DNA from: Rosa chinensis | Lineage: Eukaryota > Streptophyta > Magnoliopsida > Rosales > Rosaceae | DNA: 64,000 nt | Assembly: GCF_002994745.2 (NCBI RefSeq) | Contig: NC_037089.1 | Location: 84,282,347 to 84,346,346, forward strand | Direction of reading: 5' to 3' | Made by a program: the position numbers and the translations under genes | Part shown: piece after piece, positions 10,201-21,314 of the stretch | Position numbering within the stretch: position 1 is the first letter of the stretch | Layout: each line of letters begins with the position of its first letter | The notes under the pieces: model-generated | The model's input: only the letters and a program-made list of their open reading frames with translations | Told to the model about the DNA's origin: nothing | Database searches by the model: none

Positions 10201-12236
10201 GGGTCTAATAGATTGCCCACTTACCCAATATTTAATATATATTTTGCCCTAATACTCAATTAAGTTTTTTTTTATTTTTTTTTATTTATTTTTGGGACAA
10301 TTTTGCCCTCTCCTTCTTTGTCACTTAGAGAGAGAAGTCATTGGAGACCTCGCCGAACTCCCGCGACCGGTGACCGCTTTCCGGTCAACGGAATCTGAAT
10401 CCGGCTACCTGACCGGTGACCGGATTCAGGCGTCCGATTTTACTGCCCCCTAATAATACTCAGTAATCATATTATTGCCCCGGCCCCACCCCCCCCAATA
10501 ATTCTCCAAATAGTATGATTATTGCCCCTCAATAATATTATTATTGCTCCCAAATAATATTATTACTGCCTGAGCCGTGAGAGACGTTGAACCTGACGAT
10601 GGGCTCACGATCGTCATAATGCTTTATGTTAGGTGATGCTTTAAAAAGTGAAAACTACTGAGTACTTTATCAATTAATACCGGCCATGAGTACTGCATGC
10701 GCACTACTTTTTCATTATATTTGGTCAATATCCCTATATTATATACATATCTATATGCAGATGCCGTTCTAGAGATGGTCTTCTTATTTTAAGAATTTGA
10801 AAATTTTTACTATTTTACAATAATATATAACCTAATTCAATAATTTCAACTATTGATTCTTTAGGTTAATATACAAGAATTGTGTATACAACAAAATCAA
10901 CCAAATCCATAATCATTTGATCATTCAAAATAGTGTAAATAAATATAATCTGTTAGATAATTTAAACTAATATTGTGCTTATCAAATGGTTAAATGTTGA
11001 CTAATTTTTTATAGGATTCATACGCGTGTATGTAATTAGAGAATGAATAGTTTAGATTATTAAACTACATGCTAAGAATAAAAACATCTTCACATTTCAA
11101 GTTTAAGGAGGTTATCTCTAGATCCTCCCTCTGTATATGTATATTGACATACTAACTATATTTATGTGTGTGCAGTCCTTCTTAACTAAGGACATCCTTA
11201 CCTAAGCTTAGGTACGGATTTCCAGTTTTTGGTCACTGTTCGATCACATATGCACATTTTAACTGTTCAGTTTTTAAGTCCTAATGTATAGATCATCTCT
11301 GCAAAATTTCAGCCAAATTGATGATGGTTAAGGCATTCAAAACTGCAAATTACAACAATGTACACGAACGGTTCCGGTTCGACAGATTCAGCTCGTTCGT
11401 GTAAATTGCAGTTTTGGATGCCTTAACAATCATTAATTTGGCTGAAATTTTGCAAATGATCTATACATTAGGACCTAAAAACTGAACGGTTAAGATGTGA
11501 ATATGTGATTGAAAAGTGGTGAAAAACTGGAAATCCGTTCCATAAACTGAAGTAAGGATATCCTTACCTGAGAGATTTTGTATGTGTGTGTATATATATA
11601 TATTTATAGTAATACACTAATACCTTTGACGTCTTGATCTTGACAAAACTTTGATGCCAAAGTAGTTTTCCCACATCCTCCGGGACCAGTCAGTACAAGC
11701 CTCGATACCTCATCCTTAAACAATTCCGTCTTCAATTTCTCCAATGGAATATGCAATCCAACTATAAGTGGCGGTAGTTCAGGTAGTGCACACCGATCTT
11801 CAATTTCTGGAGATTTGTTTGGATTCACAATATCTAAGATTTCATGTAGCATACCATTGTTCTCGTCTACAACACCTGCTACACGCACATTCAATAAAGC
11901 TAACTGATTCTCAAGAGATTCATTCAACTTGAGAAGTTTGTTGGTGTATTTGTACTTCTTGTAGATGTGCCAACTACGAACCTCAGAGCAGTTACCCACG
12001 AGCATTGCGCCTTCCTCCATTAGTACTTGTAAGTCTCTTAGTACTGGATCCTCTGGACAATCGGATTGCTGGTTACGCTGTACCATCTTGTGAATCATCC
12101 GTCTCAAAGAGTCTAGCTTAGATTTGATGTCGGTGGAGAGGGACTTAAAGAGTAGATTATTGGCAATCAGCTTTTCCACACCGGCATACAGTGCGTCGAG
12201 TGCTTTCCCTACAACAAAATCCCCCACAACCGCCAT
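7267..12236 (-). CDS. RPW8-type helper NLR, NRG1-like
   Basis: I reconstruct five exons with GT-AG junctions and consistent phase: 11624-12236, 9334-9734, 8844-9205, 8473-8690 and 7267-8288, giving 871 residues with no internal stop. Residues 1 to about 150 form an RPW8-like CC domain. The NB-ARC follows: P-loop GPGGCGKTTLA (about 184-194), kinase-2 LLLVLDDVW, RNBS-B KILVTSRSEF, GLPL-type CNGFPLAI, RNBS-D CFLDLGVFPED, and QHD in place of MHD, as usual in RNLs. Exon 5 encodes LRRs of the LPEAIGNLVNLEVL type. Established: NRG1 helpers act with EDS1-SAG101 downstream of TIR-NLRs and form calcium-permeable pores at the plasma membrane. The protein ends at YKKED, a few residues before the hydrophobic end seen in other family members, exactly at the TA repeat. 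Intron 1 (about 1.9 kb) carries transposon remnants. Confidence 0.9.
9905..10051. mobile_element. small foldback element in NLR intron 1
   Basis: The ends GTATTGTGC and GCACAATAC are inverted copies, and an inner pair (GTATAAAACACAC against GTGTGTTTTATATA) extends the stem. A pure A run lies at about 9926-9948. There is no ORF and no clear target duplication. It looks like a MITE of unknown family. Confidence 0.5.
10141..10640. other. unresolved repeat-like segment in NLR intron 1
   Basis: It starts with GGGAAAATGATCATTTTACC, which resembles a MULE end. It also contains repeated CGGTGACCG motifs and several AATAATATTATTATTGC-type units at about 10500-10570. I could not find a matching opposite end, so it may be a truncated transposon. 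Confidence 0.3.
11173..11580. mobile_element. foldback MITE (MULE-like) in NLR intron 1
   Basis: Two arms of about 150-190 bp are inverted copies of each other, for example GGATTTCCAGTTTTTGG on the left and its complement on the right; both arms contain the complement pair of AATGTATAGATCAT. The middle carries two CGTTCGTG-type motifs. It is flanked on both sides by TATGTGTGTG (11163-11172 and 11581-11590), a 9-10 bp target duplication as for Mutator-like elements, though the repeat is simple enough to be partly chance. No coding capacity. Confidence 0.75.
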
Positions 12237-13117
12237 GTTACAGTGCGAGCTAGCTCTTTCGATCTACACTTAAAATAGAAGAACAGAATATTGGCCAAAG
12301 AAAGAAAGAAGACGAGAGGAAAGCAATTCAATGGTTTTCTCTTGCTTGATTTATTTGTGACATGCTGATATTGTTAGCCAAGTAAATCTTATATACGCAT
12401 CCTTGCGGGATTAAGAAGAATAGGTTCGCTTTGTTTAATGGAAAACTCAAGTTGGAGGCCAACGACTTTGCCATAATGGACTGACCCGGCCGGTATATGG
12501 TCTTTCTTTAAACTTCTGCACCTATCGAGCCTACTGTTTCCCGGAGACTTTCATGGCAAGGAAGGGACGCAACCTACATGGCATCAGCTAATGACTTTCA
12601 TCAGTTCATGCACATGAAATTAGTCCTAGTTAATTATATGATATAGCTGTCATGAGCTAGCTCTATAGCTCTAGCATGATCAAATGAGTTAACTATATTT
12701 ATCAGACATTGTAAAATAATTAAGCTCTAGTTGACTAACAATGATCGATTCACATTTTTAGTCTATTAGTTATGATTACTCTTAACCTAATCCGCCATCC
12801 CAGATCACATTCACACATGAAACATGCAAGTTGAGTAAAATTAATTAGCCACATGATGCATACATCTTGATTACTATATATCCTTTTCTGATGTATATAG
12901 AAGACTTCTGAATCAAAAATTGATATTTATCAGCAATGGTACTCTTTCATTTTTTTATCATACTCTTTGGTCTTTCTTATTAAATGATGGTATTAACTAT
13001 TGAATTTATCTACTAATGATGAAACGATCTACTACGGCTCATTTAAATATAAATGTTTCTGCTATTGATGGACCTCCAAAACCTCAAAAGTCAAAACAAC
13101 ATAACACAATTGATGAA
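12237..13117. other. upstream region of the NRG1-like gene
   Basis: AT-rich sequence 5' of the minus-strand NLR gene; it should contain that gene's promoter and 5' UTR. I see no ORF, no inverted repeat of note and no certain TATA box. Confidence 0.45.
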
Positions 13118-13198
13118 CTGTCAAGTTCTTGTTATTTGGACTCCAAAGTGCCCATAGTATATCTGCCAAAATGAAACACCCTGCCTTCCGGCCTCTTT

Positions 13199-13391
13199 TA
13201 TTCCCGGTCGACTCAGGAGAGTTGTGTGGCTACATTGTATGGGTTGAGTCATGGGGGTTTGAGGTTTAAGGGGTTGGCGAAGGCGGCCGGGGCGGTGGAG
13301 GTGCATGTTGAGGGAAGTGGAGAAGAGGAGGATGTTGGAGATGATGAGAGGGAGAGAGAAGGAGGAAGAGGAGGAAGTGGATTGGGAGGAT
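13199..13391 (+). pseudogene. fragment of the U-box gene (ARM/C-terminal part)
   Basis: The segment is almost the same as 6255-6468 of the U-box gene at 4891-6561: it has the same CCCGGTCGACTCAGGAG start and the same run through GGGGTTGGCGAAGGCGGCC. It has a few substitutions, an inserted trinucleotide and a 24-30 bp loss in the Glu/Arg-rich part. It stops abruptly at both ends. It is a broken duplicate without the U-box, not a gene. A non-U-box leader at 13118-13198 is shared with two other places (13490-13590 and 22840-22950). Confidence 0.9.
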
Positions 13392-13594
13392 CTCATTTTT
13401 TGTTTCCTTTCTATCTAATTACAACCAAACGATACATTTGAATGAAAAATAAAATTAATTCTCATTTCATACCATGATTTCCTGCCATCCAAACGGGACC
13501 TCAAGGTTTTGGACTCCAAGGTGCCCAGAGCATATGTGGGCCTAAACACCATGCCTTCCAACCTCTTTTATTTGTGGGCCCAATTTTAAAGTTG

Positions 13595-13690
13595 GATCGT
13601 CTTTGTGTTACAACCCTAACGAATTCAAATGAGAAAGAAGAAATCTTGACCAGGCCCAGAAGCACATAAGTGTCGGAAATATTGATCACT
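13595..13690 (+). pseudogene. second fragment of the U-box gene (linker region)
   Basis: It matches about 5557-5652 of the U-box gene, including CCTAACGAATTCAAATGAG and ATCTTGACCAGGCCCAGAAGC, with point changes and a deletion of about 9 bp. It is preceded by the same leader as the fragment at 13199-13391. The order of pieces (3' part before the middle part) is reversed relative to the source gene. It is interrupted shortly after by the transposon at 13703. Confidence 0.8.
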
Positions 13691-13702
13691 TTATTAATTT
13701 CT

Positions 13703-14102
13703 AGAAATTCTTCTATGCACCAATGGTGCAAGTGACCTAAAACTTATAAGAGGATCTCAACCGTTGATGTTTATGGGTAAGATTAGTTAATATTTCTCAT
13801 ACATCAACTATTTTTACCACTTTGAGGACTCATTTTACCACTTAAGGACTCATGTGGTAAATCAAAAAATTTACAAATTTACCATTTAAGGACTCATATT
13901 ACAACTTTGAGGACTAATATTACTATTTTGATGATGGATTTTACCACTTTAAGGCAATTGTATGCATGTCATACGTTAACACATTGTAGAATTTCTCGAT
14001 ATTTATAATCATTTTTTTTTTAATAACTCAAAAGTGTATTTAATGTAATTCAGTCATTCATTCATGTTGGTGCAAGTGCACATCGGTGCTATGAATTTCC
14101 CC
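13703..14102. mobile_element. 400 bp MULE-type MITE, family member 1
   Basis: Terminal sequences GAAATTCTTCTATGCACC and the complement of GGTGCTATGAATTTC form an imperfect inverted repeat. It is flanked by a direct repeat ATTAATTTCT (13693-13702 and 14103-14112), the 9-10 bp duplication typical of Mutator-like elements. The interior has repeated GGACTCAT and TTTACCACTT motifs and no ORF. A shorter sibling lies at 15797-15957. Confidence 0.8.
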
Positions 14103-14498
14103 ATTAATTTCTTATTATATTTCTACTTGTGATGTTTAAAGTGATGGATATTCATTAAAACTAGGCATGTTACTTGAGTAATGTAAATGGTACTATTTAA
14201 CAACTACGTACCTTATGTGACAATTAATGAGAGAATCCTATATCAATATATTCCCACATAATATTGTGGTTTCCAAGTGGCCGGCATAAAAAAAAAAAAT
14301 TGGTAACAGTATAGATTTTGTTTATTTCTTCTGACTTCTGAAGTTATACATCATTTTCTGATACACAAGAATTTTGAATCAAAAAAATTTATGATCATCG
14401 TTGTAGGTCTTCTTCTATTTTGTTATTCTTGTTCACATGTGTTTTTGTTAAATAATTGATAGTTGCAATAGCTTGCAAGAATAACAAGTTACATAAAA

Positions 14499-15624
14499 GG
14501 GTCTTGCTATTTAAACCCAGCAAATTTCTAAGTGTACCCGGCATTTTAAATATTATCTTATATTTCCTGTTTTAGCCCTGTTTATATAAACCCAACAAAC
14601 ATTCTCCATCACCATCTTCAAGGTTGAGAAACTGGAACTGTGAAACATCATAAGTACACAGCAGTGTTGAAATCTTTAGTAGCAGCACTTGGTGTTGGGA
14701 TTGTTGGCTGATCGAGTTGGTGGTTTGATGTAACATTTAGACTCTAGTCATAAGCTTGTGTGTAACATCGAGTTGCACTCTGGCTTGCCATTCCCATCTA
14801 CGCCACCAAAGCATGCAATTTGAAAATTTAAACATATATAAAACAGTATAAACATATACTCCCTGATCTTGATTATCAGTTGTTCTGGTCTTATAGAATC
14901 ACATAGTGGCATTAATGCCTTGTTGTCTGCTCTCAGCGTAGATGATGATAAGGACATCAGAGGAGCCACATTGAGGAACATGCACACTTCGTTGTCATAG
15001 ACATAGCCATTTTTGCTTTGTATGTAAATCTCAGTATTCTAAAGAATCAACTTTGTGTGGTTTAGGCTATGCTAGCCTGGTAATGGTTTGTAGACACTGT
15101 GCAGAATTAGAGCCATATTTATAGTGAAATTTAGATCTGCTATGCCTCAGCCGTTACAGGCCGGCTTTTCCAAAGCTGATGCATGTAGTTAGCCTAATTT
15201 GTTTAAGAAATCTTTGTGAACATCAGGTTGGGTATCGGCCGGATTTTTCTGTTTTGGGCAGGCTTAGCCGCCTGTGTATTTTTGCCTGATTCATTTATAG
15301 AGTTGCTATATATCCTAAATCCTCCTACCATTTGGAATAGCTGGCATTAGAATCAAAAATCACACAAGCTGACGACTAAAGTCTAAATGTTACATCAAAC
15401 CACCAACTCGATCAGCCAACAATCCCAACACCAAGTGCTGCTACTAAAGATTTCAACACTGCTGTGTACTTGTGATGTTTCACAGTTCCAGTTTCTCAAC
15501 CTTGAAGATGGTGATAGAGAATGTTTGTTGGGTTTATTTAAACAGGGGTAAAACAGGAAATATAAGATAATATTTAAAATGTCGGGTACACTTAGAAATT
15601 TGCTGGGTTTAAATAGCAAGCCCC
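14499..15624. mobile_element. MULE with about 250 bp terminal inverted repeats
   Basis: Left arm 14499 to about 14750 and right arm about 15373-15624 are inverted copies with few mismatches. Both outer ends read GGG(T/G)CTTGCTATTTAAACCC. A perfect 9 bp target duplication TACATAAAA flanks it (14490-14498, 15625-15633). Long inverted repeats plus a 9 bp duplication identify a Mutator-like element. There is no transposase. The roughly 620 bp interior has a minus-strand open stretch at 14748-14987 (79 codons) that looks exon-like but that I do not recognise; it may be captured host sequence. Confidence 0.88.
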
Positions 15625-15796
15625 TACATAAAACAACCTATTATCTATATAATTAGGGGTTTGTCTAGGTTACATCAATATATCAATACATCAAGTACAC
15701 TGTTCAATTAAGAGGTACACTAGCTCTATGTATTTAATAAGTTAGTTTGAGATTACTTTACTTATGTATTGAACAAGGATAGGGATTCCGCGAACT

Positions 15797-15957
15797 GGAA
15801 ATTATTCTATGCACCGACGGTGTAAGTGACCCAACCCTTATAAAATAATCTCAACCCTTGATATTTATTATCAACTTTATTTTTAATAAACAAAAAGTGT
15901 ATGTAATGTAATCTAACAATTCATTTATGTTGGTGCAAGTGCACGGCGGTGCTCTCC
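15797..15957. mobile_element. 161 bp MULE-type MITE, family member 2
   Basis: Its ends match those of the element at 13703-14102 (TTCTATGCACCGACGGTG on the left, TTGGTGCAAGTGCACGGCGG on the right), but most of the middle is missing. A perfect 9 bp duplication CCGCGAACT flanks it (15788-15796, 15958-15966). Confidence 0.8.
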
Positions 15958-16289
15958 CCGCGAACTAGGTTGACATTATTTGGTCTTCGATTTTTTGTTA
16001 TGAGTGTTTGATAGAGCTTGAAGAGGACATTCATATTTTAAAGTTGCGTCACCCTCATCATACCAAAAACTAAGATAATTGATGTCAGACCCAACCTAAA
16101 GACTCTGTCTAATGATTTCTTCATTTTCCATATCACCCCAACAAAACTTAGTTTGAACATTATGCCTTACAGAGCTTATTGGAGTTACTTCTCGTTGGAT
16201 CCAAGATTTCCTAAATTACATCATCAACATATATTGCAACCTTTTCTTTTCTTGATTAGCCACAAATTGAGTGAATATTTATAAGGTTA

Positions 16290-16583
16290 GAGCAACTCCA
16301 ACAGCTTCCCTATAATTTCTGTATAATAGAGAAGTAAAAGTCAAACCTTTAGAATCTTTTTCTTCTCCAACTCCAACAAGTTCTCTATTTTACAACAATT
16401 TCTAAAATCTCCATATTCTTCCTTAAATTTTAGAGATTGCTGTAAATATAGGGAATTTGGTTTTCTCTTTCCTAACTTTCCCTAAAATATGGATAGTTAT
16501 AGGGAATCTGTTGGAGCAAAAGAGATTCATTTTTCCCTAAAGTAGAGAAAAATCAAAATATGGGGAAGCTGTTGGAGTTGCTC
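16290..16583. mobile_element. Tourist-like MITE (PIF/Harbinger type)
   Basis: The inverted ends GAGCAACTCCAACAGCTTCC and GGAAGCTGTTGGAGTTGCTC are perfectly complementary. A three-base TTA duplication flanks the 294 bp element (16287-16289, 16584-16586), the hallmark of PIF/Harbinger. The interior repeats ATAGGGAA-like motifs and has no ORF. Confidence 0.88.
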
Positions 16584-17494
16584 TTACAATCTAGTTTTGT
16601 TTCGAGCCCTAACATTTGTGTTTCGTCTACATATCCTGTTCTTTGAGATAATGGACTGGTAATTGTAGGGCTGGGCATCCAAAACCGAAGGCCCGATCCC
16701 GTCCCGAAACCGTCCCGAAAACTGCTAGAACGGGACGGTATCAAAATCTGAAATTCACTATTTAGGCCCGTCCCGTTCCGTCCCGTAAAAACGGGCCCGG
16801 TACCGGTACCAGCCCATGAGAACCCGGATGGTCCCGTCCCGTCCCGTTTTAAATTAATTAAATTAAAATTTTAATCTTTAATATTATTTGGCTGAGTTTG
16901 ATTGGATATTCAGTTATGGGAACACAGGAGGATGACCACACCTGATTAGTACTAGAGGTGTTAACCTAATCGGCTAAACCGAAACGAAAGCCTCGGCCCC
17001 CAATTCACTAACAGCCGTTTTAAGATCTCTCCTCCACTCTCCAGATATTCTTCTGTTCTTCATCTAAATCCCAGATCCTCACTCTCTTTCCAATTTCCCT
17101 TCATACAGCAAGCATGATGAGATTAGCAAATGGTAGAGTTGAAATTAAACTACACTTATTCTTTCCGTCTCTATTCATTGTTTCCACAAGTTTATGAAAT
17201 TAAACTGCACTGTATCTTTTTCAGTTGAAGCTTGAAGGTGTAGACATGACATCGATGAAGAAGAGACACTTTTAGACAGGTTTGTTAAGTGAGGTAATTT
17301 GCAAACTTTGAATTTATTGTATTTATGCAAATCAATTCCTTTGTACTTTGTACGAAGATACCGGTGTTGTCTGCCATGGAGGTTACAAATTGGGATGTTG
17401 CAAGTGAGCATATTTTGATTGAGATGATTTGCCATGGTTATGTGTTTTGTGATAGTATCTGATAAGCTAAAAAAACTGAGCCATTCTATTGTAT

Positions 17495-17860
17495 TTGTTG
17501 TATTGAATATGTTTAATTGTTTATTAGTACTACCACTTTGGATACCACCTTTGCATTTGTTCTTGTTCTTGTCTGCAAACTTCGAAACATTTTTTTTTTC
17601 TTAAACTGATCATGATTTGTTGTATTGAATATGTTTAATTGTTTATTAGTACTAACACTTTGGATACCACCTTTGCATTTGTTCTTGTTCTTGTCTGCAA
17701 ACTTCGAAACATTTTTTTTTTCTTAAACTGATCATGATTTGTTGTATTGAATATGTTTAATTGTTTGTTAGTACTACCACTTTGGATACCACCTTTGCAT
17801 TTGTTCTTGTTCTTGTCTGCAAACTTCGAAACATTTTTTTTTTCTTAAACTGATCATGAC
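17495..17860 (+). repeat. three tandem copies of a 122 bp unit
   Basis: Units start at 17495, 17617 and 17739, each beginning TTGTTGTATTGAATATG and ending near CTTAAACTGATCATGA, with only a few differences. They lie in the 5' untranslated part of the hAT element, just before the transposase start, and could affect its expression. Confidence 0.92.
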
Positions 17861-17966
17861 TTATATTATATTTCTATGCCTTTGCCTTTTTACTATGTTG
17901 TTCTTAATGTCTCACATGTAAATTACATTGTCTTTATCTCCAGTTCAGTTCTTTGATTCAAATCAT

Positions 17967-20578
17967 ATGATGGCTAGAGGAAAGAAGGGAGTTGCTCGAC
18001 CTCATCCAACCGCTTCGGGGCTTGAAGACTCTTCAACCGCAACATCACCTTCTGCTCATCTTCAAATTGAAGCTCTTCCTCCAGAAAATTCAATCCAGCA
18101 AGCTACTACAGATTCAAACCAACATGTTCCTACTTCTGCAAGTGACAAAGCTGCTTCTGAAGTTCCTACTCCTACAACTCAAAGTGATCCTTCTAATCCG
18201 GTTAGTTCATCAATTGTTAAGCGTAGTTTTGTTTGGGAACACTTTAAGGAGTATGATAAGGTTGTGAAGGGAAAAGATGCTGAAGGGAATGATATAGATA
18301 TTGTTAAGAAACGAGCCCACTGTATTCACTGTCCTAGAGGAAAAATAGGAGATTTTGCAGCAGAGAGTTCTAAAAATGGGACTTCGGGGATGATTAGGCA
18401 TATTAATCAATTCTGTAGGTACTATCCCAAAAATGTTAGTAAGAGTCAGAGGGTTCTTGTGGGTGATAAGTCTTTGGGAAACAAACTTACTGCAGTAGCT
18501 TATGATCAAGATGACTATGTAGATGCTTGCATCGAAATGATTGTCATGGATGAGTTGCCTTTTAGCTTTGTTGAGAAGAAAGGTTTTAACCGGTTTTGTG
18601 CTAGAGTATGCCCTTTATTTAAAATACCCTCTCGTAGGAAACTAGTTAGAAAGTTCCTAAGCATATATGAGGCACAGAAAAAAGAACTATCCAAAATTAT
18701 CAAGGATTATAGAGTGTGTCTCACAACGGACACTTGGACGAGTCTTCAAAACATCAATTATATGGTGCTTACTGCCCATTTTATTGATGTTGATTGGAAG
18801 ATGCACAAGAGGGTTATAAATTTTTGTGTCATCCAAAACCATCAAGGGGCAACCATAGGTAGACTTATCGAGTCTTGTTTGCTGCAGTGGGATATTGAGA
18901 AAGTGTTAACCATAACTGTTGATAATGCATCTGCAAATAAGTCAGCTTTAGAGTGGCTTACATCACAGATGAATAGGTGTTCATCTTACAAAACAGTTTT
19001 AGGTGGTAAATACATGCATGTGAGATGCACAGCTCACATAACCAATTTGATAGTAGGACATGGTTTGAAGAGGTTGCAAAAGAGTGTTTTAGCCATTAGG
19101 AATGCTGCAAAGTATGTTAGGTCTTCACCTAATAGACTAGATAGTTTTAGGAAAGCTGTCGAGAAAGAAAAGCTTCCTCTTACCGGGCTGGTTTGTCTAG
19201 ATGTACCAACTAGGTGGAATTCAACTTATCTAATGTTAGAGGCAGCTTTGAAATTCAAGACGGCTTTTGCAAGGATGAAGGATGATGGTGATGAGCTTTA
19301 TGTAGGTTATTTCAAGGAACCAGAGGAGGAATATGATGAAGAAGGCAATGTTGTTCCTAGTAAGAACAAAAGAAACAGAGTTGGACCTCCGGAGAAACCA
19401 GATTGGGACAAGGCTAGAATTTTTGTTGATTTGCTTAGAGTTTTTTATGATGTGACACTTAGAGTTAGTGCAAGCTTGCATCCAACTGTGCATACAACAT
19501 TCCATGATGTTGTTACTATAGAGAGAAACATAGAAAACATCTTCATTGCACCTCTTGATTTCTCCGACACTGAAAATGTATTAACTGATATGGCTGCAAA
19601 TATGAGAAGCAAATTCTTGAAGTACTATGGTGGTTTTACAGACCTAAACCACTTGGTTATTGTTGGGCTTGTGCTGGATGCAAGATTCAAGCTTAGGAAC
19701 TACACACATTCTTTGAAAGAAGAGGGCATGGAGGATGTCGATGTGCAAAGTAGAACTGATGATATTAGATCTCTGTTAATGGCACTATATGATGAGGTAC
19801 AACTTTCTTTATTTCAGTGTTTCAAACATTTGTTTTTCTGATCTAATAAGTATTAATGCTTATTTTATGTGTTCATGCATGTTCTTGCTTGATAGTATGT
19901 ACCAATCGTAGATGGTGGGAGACATATGCATAGACATCCAAGCCCTACAAGTTCTAGCAGCACAATCACTAGCAGAAGCGGCAATACGAGAGGTGGTGTG
20001 CGGGGTCAGTTGCTAAACTCTTGGAGAAAGGTAGTCCAAGAGAGTGAAGAGGCTGTAATGGCACATGAAGTTGATCAATATCTAAACGCTCCCCTAGAGT
20101 TTGTTGAGGATGAGGAAGATGGTTTTGATATTTTGTGTTGGTGGAAGATAAATGGACCGAAGTTTCCGGTGATGGCAGCAATAGCAAGAGATGTACTTGC
20201 CATTCAAACATCCACAGTTGCATCAGAGTCTGCATTTAGCACTGGAGGCAGAGTTATTGATGCTTTTAGGAGTTCACTGACTCCGAAAACAGTGGAGGCT
20301 TTAATCTGCATGCAGAATTGGTTGTTGGGAGATGATATTGCTCAAGAGGAAGATGAGCCTACAATTGAGAACACAGAGTTCTATGAGCAAGCTGAGAAAG
20401 GTACCTTGATTAGTTTCAATTTTATTTTTTGTTTTATGTTTTCTTAAATGTATTTTATCTATAAATGACTTTGAATGCTTACTTAGATCATGAAAGCACT
20501 GCCTCAAGCAGAAACACGCGTCCAACAATCCCAAAACCAAAAGGAAAGGGAAAGGCTGCCATGGTAAATCTCGGCTAA
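17967..20578 (+). CDS. hAT transposase (BED finger, hATC dimerisation domain)
   Basis: Three exons by my reading, 17967-19796, 19896-20400 and 20487-20578, with GT-AG introns and consistent phase, giving 808 residues. I start at the first ATG (17967); the next codon is also ATG. Domains: Ser/Thr-rich N-terminus, then a BED-type zinc finger about residues 85-150 (FVWEHFKEYD, CIHCPRGKIG, RHINQFC), the transposase core with LTTDTWTSLQNINYM and TVDNASANKSALEWL, and a C-terminal hATC domain (FDILCWWKINGPKFPVM, ASESAFSTGGRV, VEALICMQNWL). It cuts and pastes elements that carry matching ends. The frame is fully open, so the enzyme may be functional. The third exon is short and basic and is the least certain part. 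Confidence 0.9.
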
Positions 20579-21104
20579 TTCATTTATGAGGTTGTGATTT
20601 GTGAGACTGTGATGAATTGGTGAAGGTTTTTATCATGTAATGGTTTGTACTTTGTAGACTTCAAATTTAATTGGTGAAGGTTTTTATCATGTAATGGTTT
20701 TTATCATGAATTGGTGATATTTGCTTTGTTCTGCACTTCTGCATGTTGGTCTGCATATTCACTTAGAGGTATATTTCATATGTGTTTGTAAGTTGGCAGT
20801 GTGAGGATGTGATATTGTCATATTGTGACATAAGTTGAATTGAGGACAGCTGCATAATCTAGAATTTTTAGGTACCTGTTAACTACTATTGAAGTGTACC
20901 TAAGTATTATAAAAAAAAAAAAAAAAAAAAAAAAGGGATCCGGTATCCCGAACTGGGCCCGGGCCCGACCCGATCCCGATCGGTTTCTAAACATTCGGTA
21001 TCAGATTTAAAAAATGAAATCCCGTCCCGTTCCGTCCCGAATAAAATTTTCGGTACCGGGATCGGTATCAGTCAGTGACCGACCCGTGCCCAGCCCTAGG
21101 TAAT

Positions 21105-21260
21105 TGCGAGAAAGAAGGAAGAAGAAGAGGACGTGGATTGGGAGGAGATGCTTAACACGGTTTGGGAAGTCGTATTCACTGTCAATCCAGTGGTGCATTG
21201 AACATGTCTCGTGTTAATTTATTTGAATTTCGAGTACATAATTTAAAGTTTTCCTTCAAA
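21105..21260 (+). pseudogene. third fragment of the U-box gene (C-terminal end and 3' UTR)
   Basis: It aligns to about 6440-6580 of the U-box gene: GTGGATTGGGAGGAG, then GTTTGGGAAGTCG, GTGGTGCATTG, and past the stop codon into GAGTACATA and GTTTTCCT. The bases left of the hAT insertion, 16640-16657 (TTTGAGATAATGG), also match the preceding part of that gene. The hAT element therefore split this pseudogene. Confidence 0.82.
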
Positions 21261-21314
21261 TATATTTTCAAAATAAGTATCAATCTAGCCCGTCATTGAT
21301 ATACAATTATTTTA

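Larger units (their letters stand above)
16666..21098 (+). mobile_element. complete autonomous hAT transposon
   Basis: A 4433 bp element with ends TAGGGCTGGGC and GCCCAGCCCTA and a perfect 8 bp target duplication GGTAATTG (16658-16665, 21099-21106), as expected for the hAT superfamily. Subterminal regions on both sides (about 16690-16850 and 20937-21075) are packed with CCCGTCCCG and GGTACCGG motifs, likely transposase-binding sites. It encodes a spliced transposase with no stop or frameshift. Other contents are a three-fold 122 bp repeat in the 5' part and an A run at about 20907-20935. The flanking DNA on both sides resembles the U-box gene, so the element landed in a U-box pseudogene. Confidence 0.95.

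Noticed and set aside
17495..17860. CRISPR-like array
   Set aside because: Three long, directly adjoining 122 bp units without spacers, in plant DNA.
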